Shown here: positions 34,695 to 45,553 of the stretch, one piece after another
Layout of the letters: each line of letters starts with the position of its first letter
Position numbering within the stretch: position 1 is the first letter of the stretch
Assembly (NCBI RefSeq): GCF_963082655.1
Contig: NC_081553.1
Span: forward strand, 33,375,801 to 33,439,800
DNA from: Stomoxys calcitrans
Taxonomy: Eukaryota; Arthropoda; Insecta; Diptera; Muscidae
DNA length: 64,000 nucleotides
Direction: 5' to 3'
Position numbers and translations under genes: made by a program
The notes under the pieces: model-generated
What the model was told of the DNA's origin: nothing
Databases searched by the model: none
What the model saw: the letters and a program-made list of their open reading frames with translations, nothing else

Positions 34695-36184
34695 TTTGTT
34701 TCTTTGATTCAACTTCCCCTTGGTGGCTTTTTCTGCAATACTCCACCCAATTACTTACGAGTTCTTCCTCCTACCATTTGTATTATGGAAATGCAAAGAA
34801 ATCGGTAGACGATTTACTGTTCAAAGGATTGTGAAAAAAGCACACACTTACTGCACTGCAACTGCAGTCCGTCCCAGATGTCGTTCAGTGCATGCATTCA
34901 ATCCATTCGTCGTTGTTTTTTGTTTTTGGGATGTCTGCTGAGCTGCAGCCCAATGGGGGCTGTTTCAGAATGTAAGTCACGATTTTTTGTTGTTCAAGAA
35001 TTACAGGGTAGTCGTCCAGTGGTAAGTAACCATTTTTCTTGCATTTCATTGCTGTGTGAGAGTGAGTCAAAAACACACACACACACACACACACGAGTAG
35101 ATAAACACAGATTTTATTTGAGGTTCGATTTCAATGAAACACTAAAAATATCTTGGGTAATAAATAATAACGATTTCATTTGGAATTGTTCTGTTTTTTT
35201 TCCATCATAAAATGTAGGAAATATAAATTTTATGAGTACAGTAGAAAAGAGAGAGGGAAAGAACGAGAGGGAGAGAGATTAATAATTTTTGGCAAAAAAA
35301 AGTAAATCCTTGTGAAGTTAATCTTTTGTTGGGTTCACTTGATAAAAATTTGATTTTCAAAGCTTGCTAAAAATTTATGATTGCCCATGGAGACCTTGGC
35401 AAGTTAACTAACCTTACGTTGTTGTTGGATAATCTGCCCATAACATTGACTTTTACTTAAAACTCTAATCCCTATGCTGTTTCGATTGCCTTCTTCCCCT
35501 TGTTTCCTTACATGGAAGTCAATTCTTTGTTTGGCTCATAGACCTGTTTATTGTCACTTAGCCTACCATAAATTTATTAGACATGGCAATGTTCCCACGA
35601 AACAGGTTGGTGTACGATGGCTTTGCTGCTAACCGCAATGACGGACAAGTGTCCACAGTTCTTTACACTGAAAGGCTAATGTGGTTAGATTTGACAAAAG
35701 CCTCAACTCTGTGCACAACAATGGTGTTCTTCATGTGGTAAACCATTATGTGTAGCATGTATACTTTTTATTGGATTGCTTGTAGCTACGATATCTTCTC
35801 TAACCTGCCACATCATCAACTGCGTCTAACGCCAGTCTTTGCCCATTTTTATGGGTGTTGAGCCCCACATATGTGCCATGATGTTAATGGAAACTTCTTT
35901 CTTGTGGATAAAGGGAGTTTAAGCTCTTCTTTAGATTATTTATTCTGGTCAATGAGTGCAGTTCTTGTTTGAATGGCTTTGATCCTTGAGTTGATGACAA
36001 ATCCAAAATGACATTGGGATAATGGGAGCTGTTGTTAATCCAAACAGATGGAATGGAAATTTGAATTAATTATAAATAAAATTTCCATTATCTCGATTTT
36101 GATTAAACTAAAAGAAAATATGAAATGTCTAGAGATATGGTAACCTTAAAGAAAACTTAACTAAGCTTAGTCGAAAATACGTAA
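34695..36184. other. Unassigned AT-rich stretch with a CA repeat
   Basis: About 1.5 kb without recognised repeats apart from a CA dinucleotide tract at 35073-35094 and a purine-rich patch around 35248-35278. Short open frames at 34592-35210 have no recognisable motif. Confidence 0.45.
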
Positions 36185-36310
36185 AATTGTCTGAATTGTC
36201 TGAAGTTTTGCCTGGCCAAACTTATGTACTCGCATAGATGCCATATAAACCGATCTAGGATCTTGACTTCTTAAACCTCAAGAGAGCGCAATTGTTACCT
36301 CGCAAGAGGT
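36185..36310 (-). repeat. Helentron-like fragment
   Basis: One unit (CCATATAAACCGATCTAGGA, then TTGACTTCTTAAACCTC) next to a decayed hairpin end (GCCTGGCCAAACTTATG). Confidence 0.6.
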
Positions 36311-36484
36311 CAAGCGGAAAGTACTAAAGACGGACTAGCAGAAACGGCAAGAAGGCTACAAACGCTCGTTACGGTATTTGAGAAAGATAGAAGGTCTGGA
36401 GCCATCCACACTAACGATTTGTGAGAAGCGTTTGATGCGTTTTGATGTCAGAGAGTTCGAATCTATGATAAACACCCTCTACTA

Positions 36485-36722
36485 TTGGTTGCCCAAAAAG
36501 TAATTGCGGATTTTTCATATAGTCGGCGTTGAGAAATTTTTTCAACGGCTTGTGACTCTGTAATTGCATTCTTTCTTCTGTCAGTTATCAGCTGTTACTT
36601 TCAGCTTGCTTTAGAAAAAAAGCGAAAAAAAAGTATATTTGATTAAAGTTCATTCTAAGCCTTATTAAAAATGCATTTACTTTCTTTTAAAAAATCCGCA
36701 ATTACTTTTTGGGCAACCCAAA
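36485..36722 (+). mobile_element. Mariner-derived MITE
   Basis: About 238 bp with TA flanks. The left end has lost one G (TTGGTTGCCCAAAAAGTAA). The right end is intact (TTACTTTTTGGGCAACCCAA). It lies just upstream of the non-LTR element. Confidence 0.92.
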
Positions 36723-36739
36723 TATCGTACCTTACCGGA

Positions 36740-38556
36740 ACAGACATAAACGCTAACATTACAACGAGAACTGGTACATAAGCGACGGACAAAACTGAAA
36801 CCCCAAATGGCGGCACCTTACTCAAAACACTAGGTTCGGAAGAAGGCATAACAGTGATTTAGCGATGCGCAGGCGCCTGAAGGTAAATGGGCTAATAAAT
36901 TGTCATTAGAGCCTGCACTGCAAATGGCTATCCTGGACCGGAGCAATACTGAAGGCCGGCTATCCACGAAAAGAAGGTTGTTGATCGAAGAGAAGATTCT
37001 CCGAACTCTGTCGGAAGCTATTGGAAAAAGTGAGAAGGACTCCTTCTCGTCAAGGTCATCGGATGCGGTAATAAGAATGTTTTTTATACCCTCCACCATA
37101 AGATGGGGGTATACTAATTTCGTCATTCTGATTGTAACTACTCGAAATATTCGTCTGAGACCCCATAAAGTATATATATTCTTGATCGTCGTGAAATTTT
37201 ATGTCGATCTAGCCATGTCCGTCCGTCCGTCCGTCTGTCTGTCGAAAGCACGCTAACTTCCGAAGGAGTAAAACTAGCCGCTTGAAGTTTTGCACAAATA
37301 CTTCTTATTAGTGTAGGTCGGTTGGTATTGTAAATGGACAATATCGGTCCATGTTTTGATATAGCTGCCATATAAACCGATCTCGGGTCTTGACTTCTTG
37401 AGCCTCTAGAGTGCGCAATTCTTATCCGATTGGAATGAAATTTTGCACGACATGTTTTGTTACGATATCCAATAACTGTGCAAAGTATGGTTCAAATCGG
37501 TCTATAACCTTATATAGCTGTCATATAAACCGATCTTGGGTCTTGACTTCTTGAGCCTCTAGAGGGCGCAATTCTTATCCAATTTGAATGAATTTTGAAC
37601 GTAGTATTTTGTTATGATATCCAACAACTGTGCCAAATATGGTTCAAATCGGTTCATAACCTGATATAGCTGTCATTTAAACAGATCTGAAGACTTGACT
37701 TCTTGAGCTTCTATAGTGCTCAATTTCTATCCGATTTGGCTGAAATTTCGCAAGACGTTTTTTATTGTTACTTTCAACAACTATGTCAAATAAAGTACAA
37801 GTCGGTTCATAACCTGATATAGCTGCCATATAAACCGATCTGGGATCTTGACTTCTTGAGCCTCTAGAGGTCGCAATTATTATCCGATTTGCCTGAAATT
37901 TTGTACGACGGATTATCTCATGACCATTAACATACGTGTTTATTATGGTCTGAATCGGTCTATAGGCCGATACAGCTCCCATATAAATCGATCTCTCTAT
38001 TTTACTTCTTCAGCCCACAAAGGGCGCAATTCTTATTCGAATTGGCTGACATTTTACACAGGTCTCCAACACATAATTTAATTGTGGTCCAAACCGGACC
38101 ATATCTTGATATCGCTCTAATAGCAGAGCAAATCTTTTCTTTTATCCTTTTTTTTGCCTAAGAAGAGATGCCGGGAAAAGAACTCGACAAATGCGATCCA
38201 TAGTGGAGGGTATATAAGATTCGGCCCGGCCGAACTTAGCACGCTTTTACTTGTTTCGACATGCAACGGCGCCTTGACTCTCTTTGACCTGTCATGAAGA
38301 TAAAGCTGGTCCCGATTGATCAGATACCCCGCTGGACGACGTTGCGATTCCTCCTCCTGTACTGGAGGATAAAGTAATACTCCGGTTGCTTAAAGGACAG
38401 AATAAACATCCTTTACCGGAGGAGTGGACAATTGTAAGAGGACAAGCGAGGGATAAAGGTAATGGCAAGGATCTCTGGATCAGGGTTGGTTCTGAATCCT
38501 TATCAATACTGAAGTGCTCGCAGGGAGTGATCAAGTTCGGCCCTTCGATGATGTGA
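36740..38556 (+). pseudogene. Retrotransposon ORF1 (gag-like), split by an insertion
   Basis: The part before the insertion reads MAILDRSNTEGRLSTKRRLL and IEEKILRTLSEAI (36900-37080), resembling the ORF1 segment in which a D-x-S-x-P/T-E-G motif precedes a long helix. The part after 38256 reads KLVPIDQIP, then, in another frame, LRLLKGQNKHPLPEEWTIVR and DLWIRVGSESLSIL, ending at a TGA at 38554-38556. Such proteins bind the element's RNA. The similarity is from recognition of the general pattern and is weaker than for ORF2. About 1.17 kb of Helentron-like DNA lies between the halves. Confidence 0.55.
37082..38255 (-). repeat. Helentron-like element inserted in ORF1
   Basis: Complete-looking copy of the second subfamily. 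The core end is TTATACCCTCCACCATAAGA, then AAGTATATATATTCTTGATC and a CCGTCCGTCCGTCTGTCTGT core near 37220-37240. About five units follow with TTGACTTCTTGAGCCTCTAG and GGGCGCAATTCTTATCCGA. The end is GGAGGGTATATAAGATTCGG with the intact hairpin at 38220-38234 and AGCACGCTTTTACTTGTTT. It is flanked on both sides by retrotransposon ORF1. Confidence 0.92.
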
Positions 38557-38584
38557 GCTAGGGGGCATGAGTCGCCTGAAGTAA

Positions 38585-40100
38585 GTGCAAATTAATGTGC
38601 GCCACTCAGAGGCAGCCACGGATGAGCTGTTGAGATCCATGGGGAGAGATGGCACTAATGTGGCCCTCGTTCAGGAACCGTGGTTACGAGGTAACAAGGT
38701 TCGTGGACTCGGATCACGAAATCTGAATCTCATCTCCACCCAGGGGGAGATAAGATTAGAAGCTGTATAGTAGCCAGTAGGGATTTGAACCTAACTTTGT
38801 AATCTCGTTTCAGTGATGAAGACTTAACAGCGGTGGCCTTGGACAGATCGCGCAAACCATTACCGGTCTTGGCCTTCATATACTAACCATATGATGTAGA
38901 GATAACCCCTTTATTGACACAGCCCGGGCTTTGGTCAGCTGGTGCGAGGATAAGAGGCATGACGTTGTGCTAGGGGCTGACGCTAATGTACAGCACAGTC
39001 TCTGCGGAAGCGTGGATAACAACAAGAGAGGCGAGTCACTTTTTTTGATTATATTTTATCAACGGGCCAGGTTCTATGCATTAGAGGCAACATCCCTACT
39101 ATCTAAACCTGGATCAGGGAACAGATATATGACATACAGTGACTCCGAAACCAGAGAAGGACCAACTAGGAGAAGTTAAGGGAACAGATGATGGAGCTAT
39201 GGTAACAAGGTTCGTGGACTCAGATCACGAAATCTGAATCTCATCACCCCCTAGCGGAAGGTAAGATTATAAGCTGTATCGTAGCCAGTAGGGATTTAAA
39301 CCAAACTTTGTTTTCTCGTTTCAGCGATGAAGACTTAACGGTAGTGGCCTTGGATAGACCGCGCAAACTATTACAGGTCTTGGTCTTCAAATACCTACCA
39401 TATGATGTAGAGATAACTCCCCTATTGACACAGCCCAGGCTTTGGTCAGCTGGTGCGAGGATAAGGGGTATGGCGTTATGCTTGGGGCTGACGCCAATGC
39501 ACACCAAAGTCCTTGCAGAAGCATGGTTCTATGAATTAGAGGCAACACCCATCAGGGAACAGTTTATAGACATAACGCTTGTGACAAACAGTGACTTCGA
39601 AACCCGAGAAGGACCAACTGTTAGAAGTTAAGGGAACAGATGCAGAAGCTGTGGTAACAAGGTTCGTGGACTTAGATGACAAAACCCGAATCTCTTCTCC
39701 CCCAAGGGGAGGTAAGATTAGAAGTTGTATAGTAGACAGTACGGATTTGAACCTAACTTTGTTTTCTCGATTCAGCGCTAAAAACTTCACGGTAGTGGCC
39801 TTGGACAGACCGCGCAAACCATTACAGGTCTTGGTCTGAGATAACCCCCCATAGACTCAGAATGGGCCCTGGTCAGCTGGTGCGAAGATAAGGGGCATGA
39901 CGTTGAGATAGGGGCTGACGCCAATGTAACAACAGACCTTGAGCTACTTTTTGATTACATTTTATCTACGGGCCTGGTTCTATGCATTAGAGGCAACACC
40001 CCTACTATCCTCTACAACTGGATCGGGGAACAGGTTATAAACATAACGCTTGTGAAAACTCAGTGACTCCGAAACCCCAGAAGAACCAACTGTGAAAAGT
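38585..40100 (+). pseudogene. AP-type endonuclease domain, tandemly triplicated
   Basis: This would nick target DNA to prime reverse transcription. The start reads QINVRHSEAATDELL and NVALVQEPWLRGNKVRGLGS, the usual opening of the domain with its conserved Glu in QEPW. Further on come GADANVQHSLCGSVDNNKRG and then DSETREGP. The segment from AACAAGGTTCGTGGACTC onward recurs at about 38693, 39208 and 39656, giving three copies of roughly 450-515 bp, each with its own stops and frameshifts. Only copy A has the GADAN block in a good frame with RGE. Copies B and C keep DLTVVALDRPRK and EITPLLTQP. No copy can be functional. Confidence 0.8.
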
Positions 40101-40111
40101 TCAGGGACCAG

Positions 40112-40417
40112 ATGCAGGAGCTGGGTGCCCCTAGGGGGCCTCTGGAAGGCCCAAGTGATCTAGAGGCCGCAGTGGATCTTGTCAAGGGATGCCTGAACGA
40201 GGCCTTTATGAAGGCATATTCCGAACGAGTACCGCCGCGTAAAACCAGGCTGTCATGGTGGTCGCCGGAGCTGAAGGAGCCCACGGCAGAGGGCTGTGAC
40301 GAATATTGCGAGGCCCTTGGCAGGTTCAAAAAGCAGACGAGGAAGGTGAAAAAAAGTTCATGGGCGAAATTCCGTAGAAAATTGAAAAGCAGTAGTGAGG
40401 CATCTAGGCTGCGTTAA
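40112..40417 (+). pseudogene. Linker between endonuclease and reverse transcriptase
   Basis: A 101-codon open stretch with DLVKGCLNEAFMKAYSERVP and KTRLSWWSPELKEP. The WW-x-x-EL pattern is normal for the region between EN and RT in these elements. It ends at a stop before the RT begins. Its reading is the least damaged of this element. Confidence 0.75.
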
Positions 40418-40639
40418 AGTGCTCTGGGGAGGGAGCATGGGACTTACACTGAGAGTACTCAGGAGAAGGTTGTGCTTTTGATAGAGACGCATTAACCTGG
40501 CGGCCAGGAAGAGGTCGGTGATCAATATTTCCCAATACCTACATATGCGGTCTTGGCGGATGACCTCCACATCGACATCGTTGACGAGGAGAAGATAGTG
40601 GGGACAGTCGGCATTTTACGGCATTTTAAGACTGCCGGA

Positions 40640-41512
40640 CTTGACGGTTATATTCCGGCACTACTGAAGGAGTCCCTTGGGGTCACCCTGCCCTGGCAAA
40701 AACAGATTTTCTAGGCGAGCCTGGCTTGGTCTTACATACCAAGGGCATGGAGGCAGTTCAAGGTGGTATTTATCCCCAAGGCGGGAAAAACCCACAGCAC
40801 GACGAAGGATTATAGGCCCATTAGTCTGTCATCGTTTTTGCTCAAAACATTGGAAAGACTGATTGACCTGAAGGTGAGAGGGGGACTAATGTCGGAGATC
40901 TTCAATGGAGCATAAAACGCATACCTCAAACACAGGTCGGTGGAGATGGCCCTTCATTAGGTGATACCGGAGGTAGAGACATCTCTTAGACGGAAGGAAT
41001 ATACTATGGGGGACTTTGAAGGGAACTTCAATAATAAGGAGATAGGGTCGATAGTCGCCGCACTGGACCGCACATGGATTCACCACATTATCTACCAGTG
41101 GACAAATTATATACTTAATGGCAGGATTATTAATGCCAACCTGGAAGATAGTGTGGTCAGGAGGTGAACGTCGCAGGGAGGGGTGTTCTCACCGATTCTG
41201 TGGAACCTCATGATAAATAAAATCCTGTTGGATCTTGGTGGTGATGGCTCGAAGATAATCGCTTATGCGGACGACGTCGTGGTGCTGGTCCGAGGCAGAT
41301 TTCTGTCGACGATCAGCGAGATCATGGAAGGGTCACACGATGGGCTGAGGCCCAACCCAAGGAAGACGGAGCTGGTGCTCGTCAGGCGTAGATATAAGAC
41401 TCCCGTCCATGGACGGGATCACCCTGCAGCTTTTGAAGGAGGCAAAGTATCTTGGCATGGTCCTCGATTCGAAGCTGTCTTGGAAGAGCAATACCAAGGA
41501 AAGAGGCCGTAA
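40640..41512 (+). pseudogene. Reverse transcriptase domain with stops
   Basis: RNA-dependent DNA polymerase of the element. Blocks in order: FKVVFIPKAGKTHSTTKDYR and PISLSSFLLKTLERLIDLKV (about 40757-40878), AYLKHRSVEMALH (about 40920), FEGNFNNKEIGSIVAALDRT (about 41018-41080), SQGGVFSPILWNLMINKILL (41171-41230) and the catalytic KIIAYADDVVVLV (about 41250-41290). The second-Asp block normally reads DxxGAFDN; here it is FEGNFNN, so the first catalytic aspartate region is altered. Stops occur after EIFNGA and before TSQGG. It runs on as GLRPNPRKTELVLVRRRYKT before shifting frame. Confidence 0.88.
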
Positions 41513-42050
41513 GGCGTTGTGTGATTTTTGCTCCTGTAGGAGTATGATCGGTAGAAAGTGGGGTAACCGCCAGGATGATCTATTGGCCATTGTAAGACCA
41601 GTACTGACCTATGGAGCTCTGGTATGGTGAAGGGACGTAGAGAAGAGGACTTGGCCAGCGTCGGGCTCACAGGGACACTAAACTCTGCAACACAGGCCAG
41701 TCTGGAAGCGAAGGGTTGCAACCCATTGGGCCTATTTTTAGAACTGAGCCGCCTAGGTTGCTCTTTGGTGAAAGAGCTCGGCATGCCGAAGGGGGACAGT
41801 TGCGACCACAGTTCTATTCTGTATGTTATGGATGCGGAGGGTAGTCTGAGGAGGATCTTCGACTACCTGTTACCAGTACCGGCTGGGACGTTGATTTCGA
41901 GGTTAGTGCTGGATTGCTTGGAATCCCTTGATAGGCTTCGAGTCCACGATGTGACGCTGACATGGATTCCAGGAGGGGTTTCCAGGGAATGAGGGAGCGG
42001 ATGAATGAGCTAGGAGGGGTTCGTCTGCGTTGGTCGAACCCGTCACCGGT
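41400..42050 (+). pseudogene. RT thumb and RNase H remnants
   Basis: Frame 41409-41630 gives MDGITLQLLKEAKYLGMVLD and SKLSWKSNTKERGRKAL, the thumb, and AIVRPVLTYGALVW, after which the frame is lost. From 41624 come isolated pieces including LVLDCLESLDRL and, near 41960-42050, VTLTWIPGGVSRE with EGAD-like residues one frame away. That is the His-containing end motif of RNase H (usually WxPGHxxxxGNExAD). The His is replaced and the frame is broken. The MITE begins 60 bases later. Confidence 0.75.
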
Positions 42051-42107
42051 CTTGCTTACATGTTGTAGCATGCATACTCATTACACATTCATAGCATAGA
42101 GAAAATA

Positions 42108-42238
42108 TTGCGTTGCCCAAAAAGTAATTGCGGATTTTTTAAAAGAAAGTAAATACATTTTTAATGAAACTTAAAATTTGTCAACGCCGACTTTGTGAAA
42201 AATCCGACTTTATGAAAATTACTTTTTGGGCAACCCAA
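42108..42238 (-). mobile_element. Mariner-derived MITE, short form
   Basis: About 131 bp with TA on both sides. Ends are TTGCGTTGCCCAAAAAGTAA and TTACTTTTTGGGCAACCCAA. The interior is reduced to about 60 bases (AAAATTTGTCAACGCCGACT). It splits the C-terminal part of the non-LTR element. Confidence 0.9.
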
Positions 42239-42660
42239 TATTCCTCATGCACGCCAACAAGAAAGTGGCATCTGCACAAAGGGTTTCATAGCAGCTTCAG
42301 GGCATTCCCACAATATAGAGCTACTGAACACAGAGATGGATAGAGCGGCGTCGGTGGCAAGATGGAACTCGGCGGATGGTTGGCGGACTGCTAGGACTCT
42401 CTGGCCTTTCATCGATCGCAGGAGGACGAAGGAGTTACTGACGTTCGATAAGAGATCGATGGGTACCTTAACAAGGGTCATAACAGGACACTGTGCTATA
42501 GGCCACCTGGCGGCGCGCATGGGAATATCGCACAATTCTGCAAGAATTGCCTTGATATGGATAAGGAGGAAACTATCCAGCACTTGCTATGTCCAGGTCT
42601 GCATGGCCGCCGGCTCTTCTTTCTAGGAAGCCGGTTCTTGTGCGATCTGGGTGATATTGC
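42239..42660 (+). pseudogene. C-terminal zone of the I/LOA-type element, beyond the MITE
   Basis: The open frame 42336-42626 reads MDRAASVARWNSADGWRTAR, then LWPFIDRRRTKELLTFDKRS and LTRVITGHCAIGHLAARMGI. This is the stretch that follows RNase H and precedes the terminal zinc motif. The Cys motif itself is scrambled by a frameshift after NSAR (NCLDMDKEETIQHLL in another frame). It is collinear with the sequence upstream of the MITE, which shows one element cut in two. Confidence 0.8.
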
Positions 42661-42939
42661 GATCGTACCTCTGGCAGGTCTCCTGAGATTGGTTGACGGG
42701 ACGCTATGATTCCGACTGGGGTTGTAATTAGATCTGGTGAAGGCACATCCTTGCTTGCCTGAGAATGGGCATTTTTCCCGCCTCTCTGGTTCACCATTCC
42801 TCCTGTTGCCTTGCTAATTTGCATTTAACCTTTGGACATGGTCGGAGCACTCACATCTTCTCGCTCTTCTCATTCTTTCTAGGGTATCACAATGGGCCAA
42901 ACCGGCCTCCTATGATGGCCAACCTGTTCAACCTAGGTT

Positions 42940-43030
42940 AGGTTGAAAAGAGGGTGCAGATATTAATCCGCCCCATGCCGCTATGCACATACACCTAAGC
43001 CAGTAATCGGCTTGTTGTACCTAAACTAGC
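42940..43030 (+). repeat. 3' tail of a non-LTR retrotransposon
   Basis: It has TTAGGTTGAAAAGAGGGTGC, ATATTAATCCGCCCCATGCC and CAGTAATCGGCTTGTTGTAC, followed by a CCTAACCTAG-type run. Same family as 29241-29330 and 44632-44720. Confidence 0.65.
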
Positions 43031-43059
43031 CTAACCTAGAACAATGATGACTACATGCG

Positions 43060-43276
43060 TACCGAATATCTCGATATGCGTGACGAATATGGTCCAGATC
43101 GGCCCATATTTGGATATAGTTGTCGTATACACCGATCTCCAGATTTATTGTCGTGCAGTTAAACGCTTTTTAACCCGATTACGTTGATGTTTTGCAAAAT
43201 GAGTTGTGTAAGACCCCTCGATGTTCGTATAGCTGTCATATATACCGGCACGGCCAAACTTAATGCGTTTTTACTG
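43060..43276 (-). repeat. Degenerate Helentron-like fragment
   Basis: One and a half units (GATCGGCCCATATTTGGATA, ACACCGATCTCCAGATTTAT) and a decayed hairpin end (CGGCACGGCCAAACTTAATG). Confidence 0.65.
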
Positions 43277-43382
43277 AATTTGATGGTATTGGGTGTCCAA
43301 AATTCTTCCCTGCGGTAAGTAATGAGCTTCGACTTGTTTTGTACTGTACTATAACTGGAGCACCCTTTAGGTAAACAAAATA

Positions 43383-43620
43383 TTGGGTTGCCCAAAAAGT
43401 AATTGCGGATTTTGTAAAAGAAAGTAAATCCATTTTTAATAAAACTTAGAATGAACTTTAATCAAATATACTTTTTTTTACACTTTTTTTCTAAAGCAAG
43501 CTAAAAGTAACAGCTGATAACTGACAGAAGAAAGAATGCAATTACAGAGTCACAAGCTGTGAAAAAATTTGTCAACGCCGACTATATGAAAAATCCGCAA
43601 TTACTTTTTGGGCAACCCAA
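43383..43620 (-). mobile_element. Mariner-derived MITE
   Basis: About 238 bp, TA-flanked, with intact inverted ends. It lies in reverse orientation relative to the copies at 23434, 29840 and 36485. It looks like one of the best preserved copies. Confidence 0.93.
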
Positions 43621-44631
43621 TATAATCTGAATTTCTTTGATTTACCCCATTAATGTTGTCTTCTGAAATCCTCATGCACTTGTGCTACACATCGACTATT
43701 GATTAATCCTCATTGTTCAGTGCTTTGCTCAAAAAACCAGTATCAGATTTATCTTCGAGCTGTGGGTTAAAAATTGCACGAATTAGTAAAGCCAACAATT
43801 GCATGAATTTTTGTGCTGACAACCAGTTGGTTATTGAGAATTGTTTTTCTTTGGGGCTCATATTCAAATCTCAATTATGGTCAACAGCAAGAAGGCATTT
43901 GCACCTCCAATAACAGCGAAGTGGGTGCATGGTTTTTATTGCCTTCCCAACATTATCGGAGTTGGCAAATTCAGCACTATTTTGTTTTTCAGCTCATAAG
44001 GCAATGCATAGTTTTTCTCAGTTTTTTTTTTTTTTTTGTTTGGAATCTGTTTCAATGGCGTGGCATGTTAAAATACTTAAGCCTTTGGCCATTTTGCTTT
44101 GCAATTGAAGGTGCAACCACATGTTGAGAGCAACAGTTGTTCGTTCGCTCAGCTTATGATGCAATAATAAATGAATAAAAATTTGTTGGAATCCAAGCAC
44201 AAACGATACAATAATCGCGACCATGAAAAATGACAACTGCATGGAATTGGGCTTTGAGCAACCAAATTTATGTAGAACTAATGCATTTTTGTACCATGTC
44301 GTAGAAGTGGAATATTTATTTCATAATTCAGCAATGAAATAGCAAACTTATTTACTGTCTTAAAGTGGAACACAAAGCTTTAAAAATTCGGAAAAATTTC
44401 CGCTGCAAGGTTGGGTATAGGTTTATATGGGGCTACATCTATTCATATTTCTGTCAGGACTGCATTAAACCTAGTACGGACTTCATTCGCAGTGAAAATG
44501 TCTATTAAATTATTGCGAAATCCGACGGCCTCTATTATTTGTCAGGACGCAAACAACAGCTCCCAATAAAGATAACAGAAGCAGAGTTGATTGGTGCCCA
44601 TTTCGTGAGCATTCAAGTTTGGTTACATAAA
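43621..44631. other. Unassigned AT-rich stretch
   Basis: About 1 kb with no clear coding region. It includes a T-run at 44022-44037 and a trace of array sequence near 44415-44435 (GGTTTATATGGGGCTACATC). Confidence 0.45.
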
Positions 44632-44720
44632 GTTGAAAAGAGGATACGGATATTAATCCGCCTCATGCCACTATGGACATACACCTTAGCCAGTAATCGG
44701 CTTGTTGTGCGCTCTAAAAA
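44632..44720 (+). repeat. 3' tail of a non-LTR retrotransposon
   Basis: Third copy of the tail family: GTTGAAAAGAGGATACGGAT, CACTATGGACATACACCTTA and CGGCTTGTTGTGCGCTCTAA. No coding region is attached upstream. Confidence 0.65.
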
Positions 44721-44789
44721 CTAAAAAGTAGTCTCGAAATAGAAAATTTTTAGTTAGGAATTCTGTGCTACTTACAAAATCGTTAATAG

Positions 44790-45545
44790 TTTTGCCCACC
44801 TAAGCACCGCAGTCTTTTAGCCGCGAAAGCCGGGCAATGACAAAGGAAATGCCCCAATGTCCCATCATCTTCGCCACATGCCCTACACATGCTATCACTT
44901 GCTGCACCGATTAACTTTAATCCCTTTCTTACACTGGGTTGCCCAAAAGTGAGCTCGTAGTCCTATGTGTCCCGTTATGATACCAAAAGCTATATTGACC
45001 TCCATTTTACTTCCTTTCAATAATAGCCTCGTCCTCTCACAATCCTGATCACCCCATAAGATTTTCTCCGTCCTACCGACTGTTTCGCTATTTTATAGTT
45101 TTCCATGCGCATTCGTCGGCCATGCCCTTAAGCCGGACTGCGTCGAACCGAAAGATTTCGGGTTAACCAGTCCTCTGGCCTTCATTGCCATATCGCCCTT
45201 TCATTCCCCCTTACTCCGTTATGGCCCGGCACCCAAACGATGCGGATTGTGGCATCCTCAGAGAAGGCGTAAATCTCTTGCAGTGTAAAATGCAAGACTG
45301 TTTGTGACCTTACCCTCCTGGTTGTTATTGCCCTTATGGCAATTTTACTGTAAATAAAGATGTTCACACTCGACGTCCTCGTGTTAGAACCACATGACCT
45401 CACGTTATCTGTGATCGCCCGGATCTCTCCCTGCAGGATCGTATTATGGTCAGGCAGTCTAAAACAGATCTCAGTCCCTGGGTTCTCAATGTAGACTCCC
45501 CAGGCCCCCTCAGTCCTCTAGCTTTGATCCATCCGGGTTAAACAA
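44790..45545 (-). pseudogene. Jockey-superfamily RNase H and zinc tail
   Basis: Read right to left from 45540: NPDGSKLED (first catalytic Asp), then after a frameshift DHNTILQGEIRAITDN (catalytic Glu), VNIFIYSKIAIRAITT (where the usual DS is replaced by YS, so the third acidic residue is lost) and IRIVWVPGHNGVRGNERA (His and last acidic positions kept). Next come CERTRLLLKGSKMEVNIAFG with IITGHIGLRAH, and finally CRACGEDDGTLGHFLCHC ending CLGGQNY. This is the tail half of a pol, disrupted by two or more frameshifts. Confidence 0.8.
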
Positions 45546-45553
45546 GTTTATTG

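Larger units (their letters stand above)
36730..42840 (+). mobile_element. I/LOA-type non-LTR retrotransposon, multiply interrupted
   Basis: Remnants occur in the order of a full element: ORF1 (about 36740-37080 and 38257-38556), endonuclease (38585-40100), linker (40100-40420), reverse transcriptase (about 40640-41510), thumb and RNase H (41400-42050) and C-terminal zone (42240-42660). It is broken by a Helentron-like element inside ORF1, by tandem triplication of the endonuclease segment, by many frameshifts and stops, and by a MITE at 42108-42238. RNase H plus this EN/RT style suggests the I/LOA part of the jockey superfamily rather than R1. The exact clade is unproven. Confidence 0.75.

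Noticed and set aside
44936..44955. TGGGTTGCCCAAAAGTGAGC, resembling a MITE end
   Set aside because: It lacks the rest of the inverted end and has no partner. It lies within RNase H-tail coding on the minus strand.
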